Shown here in pieces: positions 47,037-55,423 of a stretch of DNA of 64,000 bases. Positions within the stretch are counted from its first letter, which is position 1. Each line of letters opens with the position of its first letter. The DNA comes from Rhizobium etli CFN 42 (GTDB lineage Bacteria; Pseudomonadota; Alphaproteobacteria; Rhizobiales; Rhizobiaceae): the NCBI RefSeq assembly GCF_000092045.1, contig NC_007761.1, positions 127,001-191,000 of the forward strand. Direction: 5' to 3'. The notes under the pieces were generated by a model that saw nothing but the letters and a program-made list of their open reading frames with translations, was not told where the DNA came from and did not search any database. A program made the position numbers and the translations under genes.

Positions 47037-47996
47037 TCAATGTTGCAGAAGGAAAGCGTGCTCGCCGACGAGACGGCGGCGCAGCCATGCGGAGAACTGG
47101 TCGACGGCGATGATCGTCACGAAGAGCAGCAGAACGAGAGCCATCGTCTTGGCGCCGAAGCCGCGCGAGATCGAAAGCTTCAGCTCCTCGCCGATGCCGC
47201 CGCCGCCGACGGCGCCGATGATGGTCGAGGCGCGCACGTTGATCTCCAGGCGTAAGAGCGCATAGGAGGTGAAATTCGGCAGCACCTGCGGCAGGGCGGC
47301 GAAACGCACGCGCTCCCACCAGTTGGCGCCGACGGCCTTCATCCCCTCATGCGGCTTCATGTCGATATTTTCGGCGACTTCGTAGAAGAGTTTGCCGAGC
47401 GCGCCGATCGTGTGCAGGGTGATGGCGATGATGGCGGCGACCGGCCCGATCGACAGGATCGCCGAAAACAGGCCGGCGATCACGATTTCGGGGAAGGCGC
47501 GCAGGAACTCCATCAGCCGCTTGGTGAAGATGCGCAGCGGCCATGAACTCGTGAGGTTGCGCGCGGCAAAGAAGCTCAAGGGAACCGCAAAGATGAAAGC
47601 GACAATCGTCGAGATCAGCGCCACGTTGATCGTGACGATCATCAGCTCGAAATATTCCGGAATGTAGAAGGCGCTCGAGACGTAGACGCGTCCCTTGTCG
47701 AAATTGAATTCCTCGCCGCCTTTGTCGTTGACGCTCGTTATGTCGAAAAGCGCGCGCCAGACGTCGTTCCAATCCTTGGGGATGAGCCAGCTCAGGAAGT
47801 CGAAGAGATGTGGCAGGCGGTCGAAGAAATGACCGGCATTGCTCTCGTCGGCGAATCGGACGGAACTGACGAAAGCCACGATGAGGATAACCAGGCCAAG
47901 GATGGTGTAAAAGCGGCGCCTGGCGACCATCCGCTCCCAGGCGGTCCCGATCTCCTGCGTGCTCTGCCTGCGCGGCTGTGTATTGGCAATAGTCAT
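47037..47996 (-). CDS. phnE1: Phosphonate ABC transporter permease PhnE1
   Basis: 319 residues. After a membrane helix (about 30-48) and a short periplasmic loop, the BPD permease core has MIVTINVALISTIVAFIFAV, AENIDMKPHEGMKAVGANWW (EAA loop contacting PhnC) and ASTIIGAVGGGGIGEELKLS. It shares the last block almost exactly with PhnE2, so the two arose by duplication. It acts in the inner membrane with PhnE2, PhnC and PhnD. Confidence 0.95.
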   Translation of the reverse strand: MTIANTQPRRQSTQEIGTAWERMVARRRFYTILGLVILIVAFVSSVRFADESNAGHFFDRLPHLFDFLSWLIPKDWNDVWRALFDITSVNDKGGEEFNFDKGRVYVSSAFYIPEYFELMIVTINVALISTIVAFIFAVPLSFFAARNLTSSWPLRIFTKRLMEFLRAFPEIVIAGLFSAILSIGPVAAIIAITLHTIGALGKLFYEVAENIDMKPHEGMKAVGANWWERVRFAALPQVLPNFTSYALLRLEINVRASTIIGAVGGGGIGEELKLSISRGFGAKTMALVLLLFVTIIAVDQFSAWLRRRLVGEHAFLLQH

Positions 47997-48008
47997 GGAT
48001 GCCCCGCC

Positions 48009-48119
48009 TGCTACATAATTCCATCCTTAAATCGAGTTCGATTTGAGGATGGAATTATGTAGCAATTCAAAGTTCGACAGCGTCCTTTACGCGTCTGAAA
48101 AGACGCGCGGCGCTGTAGT
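48009..48119 (-). repeat. Intergenic palindromic repeat, full inverted copy inside the phnCDE operon
   Basis: Arms TGCTACATAATTCCATCC and GGATGGAATTATGTAGCA enclose TTAAATCGAGTTCGATTTGA, followed by the GC hairpin built on GCGTCT-GAAA-AGACGC. Same design as 30672-30777 but reversed. It fills most of the 172-base gap between phnD and phnE1 and could shape mRNA stability or termination there. Confidence 0.8.
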
Positions 48120-48168
48120 CACAAAAGAAGGGGCGGCCGTCGCCGGCCGCCCCGCATTGAAAAGGCGA

Positions 48169-49074
48169 TCAGCCGCCGATGGCCGCTTTACGAACTTCGA
48201 CGATAGCATTGTAGAAGTCGTGCTTGACGGGGGCATAGCCCTTGTAGTCGCCGCCTTCGACAGCCGAGAAGCACTTGTGATCCTTCTCCGGCAGGGCTGT
48301 GAAGAAGGCTGCGAGCTTCGTCTGCCACTCTTCGCCGAGGCCGTTGCGCACGACGAGCGGGCCGTTCGGGATCAGCGGCGAACGCCAGACTTCAACGAGC
48401 TTGTTCGGGTCCACGGCGCCCTTGTCGACTTCCTTGCGGAAGGTGCCGGAGGTGTAGCCGTCCTTGAAATCGCCGATGCCAGAGCTGTCGTCGACGGCAA
48501 CGTCGACCTTGCCGTCATAGGCGGCAAGCAGGTTGTTTTCATGACCGCCGTTGAACTGGGTCGAGGCAAAGAACTTGTCGTTCGGCATGCCGGTGTCCTT
48601 CGGGATCTGCGTCAGCGGAACGAGGTAACCGGAGGTGGAGTCCGGATCGGCGTAGCCGAGCTTCTTGCCCTTGGCGTCCTTGATGGTCTTGATGCCGGAG
48701 GACTTCAGTGCGAGGCCGATCGAGTGATAACCCGTCGAACCATCTTTCTGCTGCGTCGTCAGGATCGGCGTAACGGCCTTCGGATCCTTGAGGTAGACGG
48801 AGGCGTAGCCGGAAGCGCCGAGTTCGGCGAAGTCGAGCGTGCCGCCGAGCAGGCCCTGGATAACGCCGTCATAATCGGCGGCCGGGAAGAGCGAGACCTT
48901 CTCGAAGCCGAATTCCTGTTTGAGGTGGTCGGCAAGGCAGGCATAATTGCGCAGGCGGTCGGTTTCGTTTTCGCCGCCGAGGATGCCGATGCGGAATTCC
49001 TTGAGGTCTGCGGCATTGGTGGCGCCGGCGAGCGCGAACAGCGCCGTTGCCGCAAAGAGTGCTTTCTTCAACAT
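48169..49074 (-). CDS. phnD: Phosphonate ABC transporter substrate-binding protein PhnD
   Basis: 301 residues with a signal peptide (MLKKALFAATALFALAGATN, then AADLKEF). The PhnD-type core has FRIGILGGENETDRLRNY, FAELGASGYASVYLKD, YADPDSTSGYLVPLTQI and AVDDSSGI. It captures phosphonates (or phosphate-like ligands) in the periplasm. It sits between phnC and phnE1, and the repeat downstream separates it from the permeases. Confidence 0.95.
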   Translation of the reverse strand: MLKKALFAATALFALAGATNAADLKEFRIGILGGENETDRLRNYACLADHLKQEFGFEKVSLFPAADYDGVIQGLLGGTLDFAELGASGYASVYLKDPKAVTPILTTQQKDGSTGYHSIGLALKSSGIKTIKDAKGKKLGYADPDSTSGYLVPLTQIPKDTGMPNDKFFASTQFNGGHENNLLAAYDGKVDVAVDDSSGIGDFKDGYTSGTFRKEVDKGAVDPNKLVEVWRSPLIPNGPLVVRNGLGEEWQTKLAAFFTALPEKDHKCFSAVEGGDYKGYAPVKHDFYNAIVEVRKAAIGG

Positions 49075-49161
49075 GCGTTCTCTCCTGTTGACCGGTGTCC
49101 CCGGCTTTCCGTTACCAAGAAGTGTGCCCTTGACGCGGGCGTTCGATCGCGGCCGTCCCGC

Positions 49162-50010
49162 TCAGAGGCCGGCCAGGGCCAGCGGTTGGATGCCAGCGGA
49201 TTGATTGTCTGCCCGCTCGGGAGCGATATCGATTGATGTCGAGGTCATCGTTTCGTCGATGCCGGCGCCGTCCTTGTCCGTGCCGTAGATTTCCTTCACC
49301 GCTTCGGCGGTCAGATCCGAGGGCTTGCCGTCGAAGACGACGCGGCCGCCGGCCATGCCGACGATGCGCTCACAATAGTTGCGGGCGGTATCGAGCGTGT
49401 GGAGATTGGTAACGACCGTGATGCCCTCGCGCTCGTTGATGTCGCGCAGTGCATCCATGACGATCTTGGCGTTCAGCGGATCGAGCGAGGCGATCGGCTC
49501 GTCGGCGAGCACCATCTTCGGGTTTTGCATCAGCGCGCGGGCGATCGCCACGCGCTGCTGCTGGCCGCCGGAAAGGGTGCCGGCCGGCTGCAGCGCCGTC
49601 TGCTCGATGCCGAGGCGTTCGAGTGCCGCGATCGCATGCACGCGCTCCTCGCGGGTGAAGATGTTGAGGAGGCTCAGAAGCGTCGAACGGTGATTGAGGC
49701 GGCCGAGCATAACATTGGTCAGAACATCGAGGCGCGGCACCAGATTGAACTGCTGGAAGATCATCGCACAGTCGCGCTGCCAGTTGCGCAAGGCCCGGCC
49801 GCGAAGCCCGGAGACCTCGACGCCGGCGAAATGAATGGAGCCGGAGCTCGGCTCCTGCAGCCGGTTGATCATGCGCAGCAGCGTCGACTTGCCGGCGCCG
49901 GAGCGGCCGATGATGCCGACCATCTGACCCTGAGGAATCGTGAGCGTCACGGCGTCGACGGCGAGCTTCTTCCCGAAACGGCGGGTGACATCCTTCAGCT
50001 CGAACATCAT
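49162..50010 (-). CDS. phnC: Phosphonate ABC transporter ATP-binding protein PhnC
   Basis: 282 residues. Walker [17 protein letters not shown], signature [15 protein letters not shown], Walker [14 protein letters not shown]. It drives phosphonate import through PhnE1/PhnE2. It is the first gene of the phnCDE1E2 block; GTGTCA motifs lie about 70-95 bases upstream. Confidence 0.95.
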   Translation of the reverse strand: MMFELKDVTRRFGKKLAVDAVTLTIPQGQMVGIIGRSGAGKSTLLRMINRLQEPSSGSIHFAGVEVSGLRGRALRNWQRDCAMIFQQFNLVPRLDVLTNVMLGRLNHRSTLLSLLNIFTREERVHAIAALERLGIEQTALQPAGTLSGGQQQRVAIARALMQNPKMVLADEPIASLDPLNAKIVMDALRDINEREGITVVTNLHTLDTARNYCERIVGMAGGRVVFDGKPSDLTAEAVKEIYGTDKDGAGIDETMTSTSIDIAPERADNQSAGIQPLALAGL

Positions 50011-50067
50011 GCTCTTCCCTTGCGCTCCAGGCCTTAGTCAGCATCGCATTAGTCCCGCTTCATGAAC

Positions 50068-50093
50068 CTCACGTGTCATATTTGTGTAGTTCG
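50068..50093. promoter_or_regulatory. Possible Pho-box-like repeats upstream of phnC
   Basis: Two GTGTCA motifs lie 20 bases apart in the plus orientation (GTGTCAT... and GTGTCACAA), between phnC and the acetyltransferase gene. A PHO box would have an 11-base period, so the match is imperfect. Confidence 0.3.
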
Positions 50094-50124
50094 TGTCACA
50101 ATTCTCCGCGCCTGTATCGGAAGT

Positions 50125-50742
50125 CTAGCCGCCATATCTCGCCAGAAAATCTTCCGCGCTAAGGTTGCGAAAATCCTGCAAGGCTTGGCGCAGCCGGTCG
50201 TGCTCCCAGTCCCACCAGGCGAGCCGGTCCATGCGTTCGCCGACCGGTTTCGAAAACCGTTCGCGGATCAGTTTCGCCGGCACGCCGCCGACGATCGTGT
50301 ATGGCGCGACGTCCTTCGATACCACCGCGCCGGCGCCGATGACGGCACCGTTGCCGACATTGACGCCCGGCAGGATGGTTGCGCCATGGCCAATCCAGAC
50401 GTCGTGGCCAATCGTCACCCGGTTCGAGCGCCGCCAGGCGAAGAAGTCCGTCTCCATGTCGGCGTCCGGCCAATAGTCGGCGGCGCGATAAGTGAAATGA
50501 TGCAGAGTGGCGCGCCAGGTCGGATGGTTGGTGGCGTTGATGCGCACGGCGGCAGCGATGTTGACGAACTTGCCGATCGTCGCGCACCAGACGGAGCCGT
50601 CCTGCATGATGTAGGAATAGTCCCCGAAAGTGGCTTCGCTGATGCGGCAGCGTTCGGAGACCTCGGTAAAGCGCCCGAAAGTGGAGCCGCTGACATCAGC
50701 CGTTTCGTGGATATAGGGCTCGATGCCCAACTGGCGGCTCAT
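50125..50742 (-). CDS. Phosphonate-locus hexapeptide-repeat acetyltransferase
   Basis: 205 residues of left-handed beta-helix repeats: ADVSGSTFGRFTEVSERCRI, then HDVWIGHGATILPGVNVGNG, AVIGAGAVVSKDVAPYTIVG and GGVPAKLIRERF. The chloramphenicol/xenobiotic acetyltransferase type is clear. Members linked to C-P lyase operons are known, though the acceptor is not established; acetylation of aminoalkylphosphonates, as done by the unrelated PhnO, is one possibility. Its start overlaps the phnL stop as ATGA. Confidence 0.9.
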   Translation of the reverse strand: MSRQLGIEPYIHETADVSGSTFGRFTEVSERCRISEATFGDYSYIMQDGSVWCATIGKFVNIAAAVRINATNHPTWRATLHHFTYRAADYWPDADMETDFFAWRRSNRVTIGHDVWIGHGATILPGVNVGNGAVIGAGAVVSKDVAPYTIVGGVPAKLIRERFSKPVGERMDRLAWWDWEHDRLRQALQDFRNLSAEDFLARYGG

Positions 50743-51446
50743 GCGGCGATCTTCCGAGGAGAGAATTGCTGGACGTCGAGGATGCGGTCGGCGACGGCCT
50801 CGCGCACTTCCTCGTCGTGGAAGATGCCGAGAAGGGCGACGCCCGCCTTTTTCTTCTCCGCGATCATGCCGACGACGACGGCGCGGTTTTTCGCATCGAG
50901 CGAGGCTGTGGGTTCATCGAGAAGCAAAATCGTATGCTCGGTGATGAAGCCGCGGGCGATGTTGACGCGCTGCTGCTCGCCGCCGGAGAAAGTGGCGGGC
51001 GGAAGCTGCCACAGCGCCTCCGGCAGGTTGAGCTCGGCGAGCAGCGCGCCTGCCTTTTCGCGTGCAACGACGATTTCTTCGCCGCGCGCCACGAGCGGTT
51101 CGGCCACCACGTCGATCGCCGCCACGCGCGGTACGGTGCGCAGGAACTGGCTGACATAGCCGAGTGTATCGCGGCGAACTTTGAGCACGGTGCGCGGATC
51201 GGCGGCGGCGAGATCGACGATCCGTCCATCGTGGCGGATGAGGATCTGGCCCGTATCGACGGCGTAATTGCCGTAGATCATCTTGAGCAGCGAGCTCTTG
51301 CCGATGCCAGAGGGGCCGCCGAGCACGACGCATTCGCCTGACGCGACCGAGAAGGCGACATCGGAGACGACGGGCAGCCGGATGCCGTCGCGCAGGTGCA
51401 TGGTGAAGCTCTTCGACACTTCAGAAACGACGAGGGGCGTTGGCAT
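50739..51446 (-). CDS. phnL: C-P lyase accessory ATP-binding protein PhnL
   Basis: 235 residues, ABC ATPase: Walker A GGPSGIGKSSLLKM, signature FSGGEQQRVNIARGF, Walker B ILLLDEPTASLD. It associates with the PhnGHIJ core complex and is needed with PhnI, G and H for nucleobase displacement. It is 27 bases after phnK and overlaps the acetyltransferase gene. Confidence 0.94.
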   Translation of the reverse strand: MPTPLVVSEVSKSFTMHLRDGIRLPVVSDVAFSVASGECVVLGGPSGIGKSSLLKMIYGNYAVDTGQILIRHDGRIVDLAAADPRTVLKVRRDTLGYVSQFLRTVPRVAAIDVVAEPLVARGEEIVVAREKAGALLAELNLPEALWQLPPATFSGGEQQRVNIARGFITEHTILLLDEPTASLDAKNRAVVVGMIAEKKKAGVALLGIFHDEEVREAVADRILDVQQFSPRKIAA

Positions 51447-51473
51447 TGTTTCTTCCTATTTTCTAGCGACGGC

Positions 51474-52250
51474 TCAGACCTGCAGGATCGAGGAGACGAG
51501 CAGCTGCGTGTAAGGCTCCCTGGGATCGTCGAGCACGCGGTCGGTGAGACCCTGTTCGATGACGGAGCCATCCTTCATCACCATCATGCGGTGCGAGAGC
51601 AGGCGAGCGACGGCGAGATCATGGGTGACGATGATGGCCGAAAGGCCGAGATCGTTGACGAGGCCGCGCACCAGATCGAGCAGGCGTGCCTGCACCGAAA
51701 CGTCGAGGCCGCCTGTGGGCTCGTCCATGAAGACGAGCCGCGGGCCGGTGACGAGGTTGCGGGCGATCTGCAGGCGCTGTCGCATGCCGCCGGAAAAGGC
51801 GCGCGGCTGGTCGTCGATGCGGTCGGCATCAATCTCGACGCGTTCGAGCCAGTCGATCGCTGAGGCGCGGATCTTGCCGTAGTGCCGGTCGCCGATCGCC
51901 ATCAGCCGTTCGCCGACATTGGCGCCGGCAGAGACAGTCATCCGCAGGCCGTCGGCCGGGTTCTGGTGGACGAAACCCCAGTCGGTGCGCATCAGGAAAC
52001 GGCGTTCGGCCTCGTTCAATTGGTAGAGGTCGCGGTAGCTGCCATCGCGCATGTGGTATTCGACGCTGCCGGTGGTCGGCATCAGCCGGGTGGAGATGCA
52101 GTTGAGCAGCGTCGTCTTGCCCGAGCCGGATTCGCCGACGATGGCGAGAACCTCACCGGGCCAGAGCTCAAAGGAGACGTTCCGGCAGCCGATGCGATTG
52201 CCGTAGAATTTCGACAGATCCTTGACCTTGAGAAGGGGTGTGTCGGTCAT
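51474..52250 (-). CDS. phnK: C-P lyase ATP-binding protein PhnK
   Basis: 258 residues from the ATG at 52250, overlapping the phnJ stop (ATGA); the upstream extension of the frame is rejected. ABC motifs: GESGSGKTTLLNC, FSGGMRQRLQIARNL, LVFMDEPTGGLD. It sequences like an oligopeptide-transporter ATPase, but the family binds the PhnJ subunit of the C-P lyase core. Confidence 0.95.
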   Translation of the reverse strand: MTDTPLLKVKDLSKFYGNRIGCRNVSFELWPGEVLAIVGESGSGKTTLLNCISTRLMPTTGSVEYHMRDGSYRDLYQLNEAERRFLMRTDWGFVHQNPADGLRMTVSAGANVGERLMAIGDRHYGKIRASAIDWLERVEIDADRIDDQPRAFSGGMRQRLQIARNLVTGPRLVFMDEPTGGLDVSVQARLLDLVRGLVNDLGLSAIIVTHDLAVARLLSHRMMVMKDGSVIEQGLTDRVLDDPREPYTQLLVSSILQV

Positions 52251-53122
52251 TCTGCAGCCTCCCGGGCCAGCATCTCGCCGGCATGCCCCTGCGCCCGGCG
52301 ATCTTCGCAATGGTCGGTGTCGGAGCAGACGAACATGCGCCCGCCCTTGTCGTCGAGGATGACCTCGTCGAGGTAGACATCCTCGGCGCCGCAGAGCGCG
52401 CAGGGTTTGTCGAAGCGCTGGATCTCGAAGGGATGGTCTTCGAAATCCAGGCTGACGACATCCGTATAAGGCGGCACGGCATAGATACGCTTTTCGCGGC
52501 CGGCGCCGAAAAGCTGCAGCGCTTCCGACCTGTGCATCTTCGGATTATCGAATTTCGGCGTCGGCGAGGGATCCATGACATAGCGGCCGTGCACCTTGAC
52601 CGGATAGGCATAGGTCGTGGCGATGCGGCCGTTGCGGGCAATATCTTCGTAGAGCTTCACATGCATGAGGCCGTATTCCTCGAGCGCATGCATCTTGCGC
52701 GTCTCCGTCTCGCGCGGTTCGAGGAAGCGCAGGGGTTCCGGTATCGGCACCTGATAAACGAGCACCTGGCCGGCGCCGAGCTTTTCCTCAGGGATGCGGT
52801 GGCGTGTCTGGATGATCGTCGCCTCGCTGGTGCGCGTCGTTACCGCGACATTGGCGACCTTCTGGAAAAAAGCGCGGATCGAGACGGCGTTGGTCGTATC
52901 GTCGGCACCCTGGTCGATGACCTTCAGCACGTCATCAGGCCCGATGATCGAGGCCGTCACCTGCACGCCGCCGGTGCCCCAGCCGTAGGGCATCGGCATT
53001 TCGCGCGAGGCGAAGGGCACCTGATAGCCGGGAATGGCGATCGCCTTCAGGATGGCGCGGCGGATCATCCGCTTGGTCTGTTCGTCGAGATAGGCGAAGT
53101 TGTAGCTGGCGAGATCGCTCAT
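52247..53122 (-). CDS. phnJ: Carbon-phosphorus lyase PhnJ (radical SAM)
   Basis: 291 residues. The four catalytic cysteines are at their exact family spacing near residue 240 onwards: CALC (C-x2-C), 21 residues later C, then C-x5-C (VCSDTDHC). These bind the 4Fe-4S cluster and provide the thiyl radical. The N-terminal NFAYLDEQTKRMIRRAIL and GTGGVQVTASIIGPDDVLKV are typical. It cleaves the C-P bond, giving an alkane and 5-phosphoribosyl 1,2-cyclic phosphate. Overlaps with both phnI and phnK (ATGA) indicate coupled translation of the complex. Confidence 0.97.
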   Translation of the reverse strand: MSDLASYNFAYLDEQTKRMIRRAILKAIAIPGYQVPFASREMPMPYGWGTGGVQVTASIIGPDDVLKVIDQGADDTTNAVSIRAFFQKVANVAVTTRTSEATIIQTRHRIPEEKLGAGQVLVYQVPIPEPLRFLEPRETETRKMHALEEYGLMHVKLYEDIARNGRIATTYAYPVKVHGRYVMDPSPTPKFDNPKMHRSEALQLFGAGREKRIYAVPPYTDVVSLDFEDHPFEIQRFDKPCALCGAEDVYLDEVILDDKGGRMFVCSDTDHCEDRRAQGHAGEMLAREAAE

Positions 53123-54225
53123 TCGGCGGCTTCCTTCATGTCTTCGCCGCTGCTGCGGGCGGCTTCGAATTCGCGGCGCATGCGGCGGACGAGATCGAGT
53201 TCGGCCTGGAAGTCCACATAATGCGGAAGCTTCAGGTGCTCGACGAAACCGGTCGCCTGAACATTGTCGGAATGGGAGATGACGAATTCCTCGTCCTGCG
53301 CCGGCGCGGTGATATCCTCGCCGAGCTCTTCTGCGCGCAGCGCACGGTCAACAAGCGACATTGCCATAGCCTTGCGCTCGCTCTGGCCGAAGACCAGGCC
53401 GTAGCCGCGGGTAAACTGCGGCGGCGCCTTGGCCGACCCCTTGAACTGGTTGACCATCTGGCATTCGGTGATCTGGATCGTGCCGAGCGAGACGGCGAAA
53501 CCGAGCTCCGGCACGTCGAATTCCACCTCGACGTCGCCGATGCGGATCTCGCCGGTAAAGGGATGGTTGCGGCCATAGCCGCGCTGGGTGGAATAACCGA
53601 GCGCCAGCAGGAAGCCCTCATCGCCGCGGGAAAGCGCCTGCAGGCGCAGATCGCGGGTCATCGGAAATTCCATCGGCTCGCGGGTCAGGTCTCCGATCTC
53701 GTGATCTTCGGGCATGTCGCCGTCGGCCTCTATCAGGCCCTCCTCGCCGAGGATTTCGCAGACGCGCATGACCCGGCCGGTCTCGGCCGGACGCTGGGCC
53801 GGCGCTTCGACCACTTCGTCCTCAAGCAGTGAGGGATCGAGCAGCCGGTGCGTATAGTCGAAGGTGGGGCCAAGCAGCTGGCCGCCCGGCAGATCCTTGT
53901 AGGTCGCCGAGATCCGGCGTTCAATCACCATGCCAGCCGTGTCGAGCGGTCTGGAATAACCGAAGCGCGGCAGCGTCGTGCGATAGGCCCGCAGCAGGAA
54001 GATCGCCTCGATCATGTCGCCGCGCGATTGACGCACGGCGAGCGCTGCGAGGGTGCGGTCGAAAAGCGAGGCCTCGGCCATGACGCGGTCGACGGCGAGC
54101 GCCAGCTGCGCCACGATCTGCTCGATGCCGATCGCCGGCAGCGACCGGTCGCCGCGGCGGCGGTCGGCAAGCAGACGGTGGGCATTGGCGATGGCGGCCT
54201 CGCCACCCTTGACGGCAACATACAT
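53119..54225 (-). CDS. phnI: C-P lyase core protein PhnI
   Basis: 368 residues, the usual length. Diagnostic blocks are MYVAVKGGEAAIANAHRLLA, SQRGYGRNHPFTGEIRIGDV and FTRGYGLVFGQSERKAMAMS. With PhnG, PhnH and PhnL it replaces the adenine of ATP by methylphosphonate; PhnI alone is a nucleosidase. It is 4 bases after phnH and overlaps phnJ. Confidence 0.96.
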   Translation of the reverse strand: MYVAVKGGEAAIANAHRLLADRRRGDRSLPAIGIEQIVAQLALAVDRVMAEASLFDRTLAALAVRQSRGDMIEAIFLLRAYRTTLPRFGYSRPLDTAGMVIERRISATYKDLPGGQLLGPTFDYTHRLLDPSLLEDEVVEAPAQRPAETGRVMRVCEILGEEGLIEADGDMPEDHEIGDLTREPMEFPMTRDLRLQALSRGDEGFLLALGYSTQRGYGRNHPFTGEIRIGDVEVEFDVPELGFAVSLGTIQITECQMVNQFKGSAKAPPQFTRGYGLVFGQSERKAMAMSLVDRALRAEELGEDITAPAQDEEFVISHSDNVQATGFVEHLKLPHYVDFQAELDLVRRMRREFEAARSSGEDMKEAAE

Positions 54226-54229
54226 GAGC

Positions 54230-54838
54230 TCAGATCTCCGTTGCTGTGATCGTGGTGGTGCGCGGCAGACAGACGAAGCGCTTGCCCGATGTCAGCACGA
54301 TGTCGATGCCGCGCGGAAAGAGCGCACGGTTCTCGGTCCAGAGCCTGAGAAAGGTCTCCGGCAGGCTCACCGGGGCGACCTCCGTGACGCTCTGGATGCC
54401 CGGACCCATCAGCGCCAACCTGCGTCCGCCCTCGAGTTCGGGAAGTTCGATGACGACAGTCGTCGAGCGGTCGGGATATTCCTGCGTGCCTGATGCGAAG
54501 AGGCCGAAAGAACAAAGCGCAGTGCCCGCCTCTGCGAAGGCAAAGCGCGCATCGGCCTTTTCGGCTGTCACAGGAGCGCCGGTGTGGAAGCCGAGCCACT
54601 CCGGCACGGCGGATTTCGCCAGTCCCGAGGTCAGCCAGACGAGCGTGTCGTGGTCGCAAAGGGTGAGTGCGATCGTGCCGGCGGCAATGCCGAGCGGCGG
54701 CGGTGGATCGATATCGGGCTCTACCGTCTGAATGGTACCGGGGCGGGCCATGCCGTCCATCAGCATCTTGAAGACGCTCTGCGCATGGAAAATCGGCTCG
54801 GCAAAGCCGCCGGTCAAGGCTTCTGTCGCAAGGCCCAT
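54230..54838 (-). CDS. phnH: C-P lyase core protein PhnH
   Basis: 202 residues. Family blocks include FAEPIFHAQSVFKMLMDGMA near the start, LCDHDTLVWL, and the C-terminal FPRGIDIVLTSGKRFVCLPR. PhnH binds PhnJ in the core complex and has no independent activity known. Its ATG overlaps the phnG stop by one base (TGATG). Confidence 0.95.
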   Translation of the reverse strand: MGLATEALTGGFAEPIFHAQSVFKMLMDGMARPGTIQTVEPDIDPPPPLGIAAGTIALTLCDHDTLVWLTSGLAKSAVPEWLGFHTGAPVTAEKADARFAFAEAGTALCSFGLFASGTQEYPDRSTTVVIELPELEGGRRLALMGPGIQSVTEVAPVSLPETFLRLWTENRALFPRGIDIVLTSGKRFVCLPRTTTITATEI

Positions 54839-55314
54839 CAGTTGTCTCCCCGTACCATGGTGAAGAAATCGACGCGGGTCGCCGCCGTCTCATCCGCCTT
54901 GCGGTGGTCGGCGGCGGCGATGCGTGCGGCAATCGGCGAAAGCAGTGCCTGTTCGATGAACTCCCTGGTCGTCTCCTCCTGCCAGAGCGCGTCGAAGATC
55001 GCCGCAAGGCGCGCCTTCTCACGGTCGGTGCCGAGCGCCTGTGCATGGCCAATGGAGCCGGACTCGAGCCGCACCGTCGCGCGTGTCACCGTCACCTCGC
55101 CGAGATTGAAGGGAGCCCCGCCGCCGCCGATGCGGCCGCGCACCATCACCAGTCCGGTCTCCGGTCCGCGCACCGGATAAGCCACCGGTTTTTGCGGCAA
55201 CGCATCCCAGACCGCCTGGAGTTCGCTCCGCTCCGCTCGCGCCAGCAGATCGGCGGCGCGTTTGCGCTCCGCGACCGTCTGTGACGCAGCGTCTTTCCTG
55301 TCCGCTGATATCAT
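54838..55314 (-). CDS. phnG: C-P lyase core protein PhnG
   Basis: 158 residues from the ATG at 55314, preceded by GAGGAG at 6 bases; the frame extends upstream through the promoter and that part is not coding. Blocks LVMVRGRIGGGGAPFNLGEV and SIGHAQALGTDREKARLAAI are typical. It is the first gene of phnGHIJKL plus acetyltransferase and sits below the PhoB/PhnF control region. Confidence 0.95.
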   Translation of the reverse strand: MISADRKDAASQTVAERKRAADLLARAERSELQAVWDALPQKPVAYPVRGPETGLVMVRGRIGGGGAPFNLGEVTVTRATVRLESGSIGHAQALGTDREKARLAAIFDALWQEETTREFIEQALLSPIAARIAAADHRKADETAATRVDFFTMVRGDN

Positions 55315-55330
55315 CGCTGCCTCCTCGAAA

Positions 55331-55348
55331 TGTCTATTGATATAGACA
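55331..55348. promoter_or_regulatory. Inverted repeat in the phnG leader, PhnF operator candidate 1
   Basis: TGTCTAT-TGAT-ATAGACA, perfect 7-bp arms, located just after the predicted phnG transcription start. GntR/UTRA regulators bind such short palindromes. Confidence 0.6.
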
Positions 55349-55349
55349 A

Positions 55350-55364
55350 GTATACAAGCTATAC
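55350..55364. promoter_or_regulatory. Inverted repeat over the phnG -10 region, PhnF operator candidate 2
   Basis: GTATA-CAAGC-TATAC, perfect 5-bp arms, touching the predicted -10 box (55363-55368). It is shorter than candidate 1 and of different sequence. Confidence 0.4.
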
Positions 55365-55391
55365 CTAGCCTTAAATCGGTGTCGTGACAAG
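55363..55391 (-). promoter_or_regulatory. Predicted phnG operon promoter
   Basis: Minus strand CTTGTC, 17 bases, CTAGGT. The -35 box lies inside the Pho-box-like repeat, as expected for a PhoB-activated promoter. Confidence 0.5.
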
Positions 55392-55401
55392 CGTGTGACA
55401 T
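55383..55401 (-). promoter_or_regulatory. Pho-box-like direct repeat (PhoB site)
   Basis: Minus strand TGTCACA-CGCT-TGTCACG: two TGTCAC heptads with the 11-base period of PHO boxes, about 70-88 bases upstream of phnG and 23-41 upstream of phnF. Confidence 0.65.
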
Positions 55402-55423
55402 CGTTGGGCAAGGCAGGGGCGGG

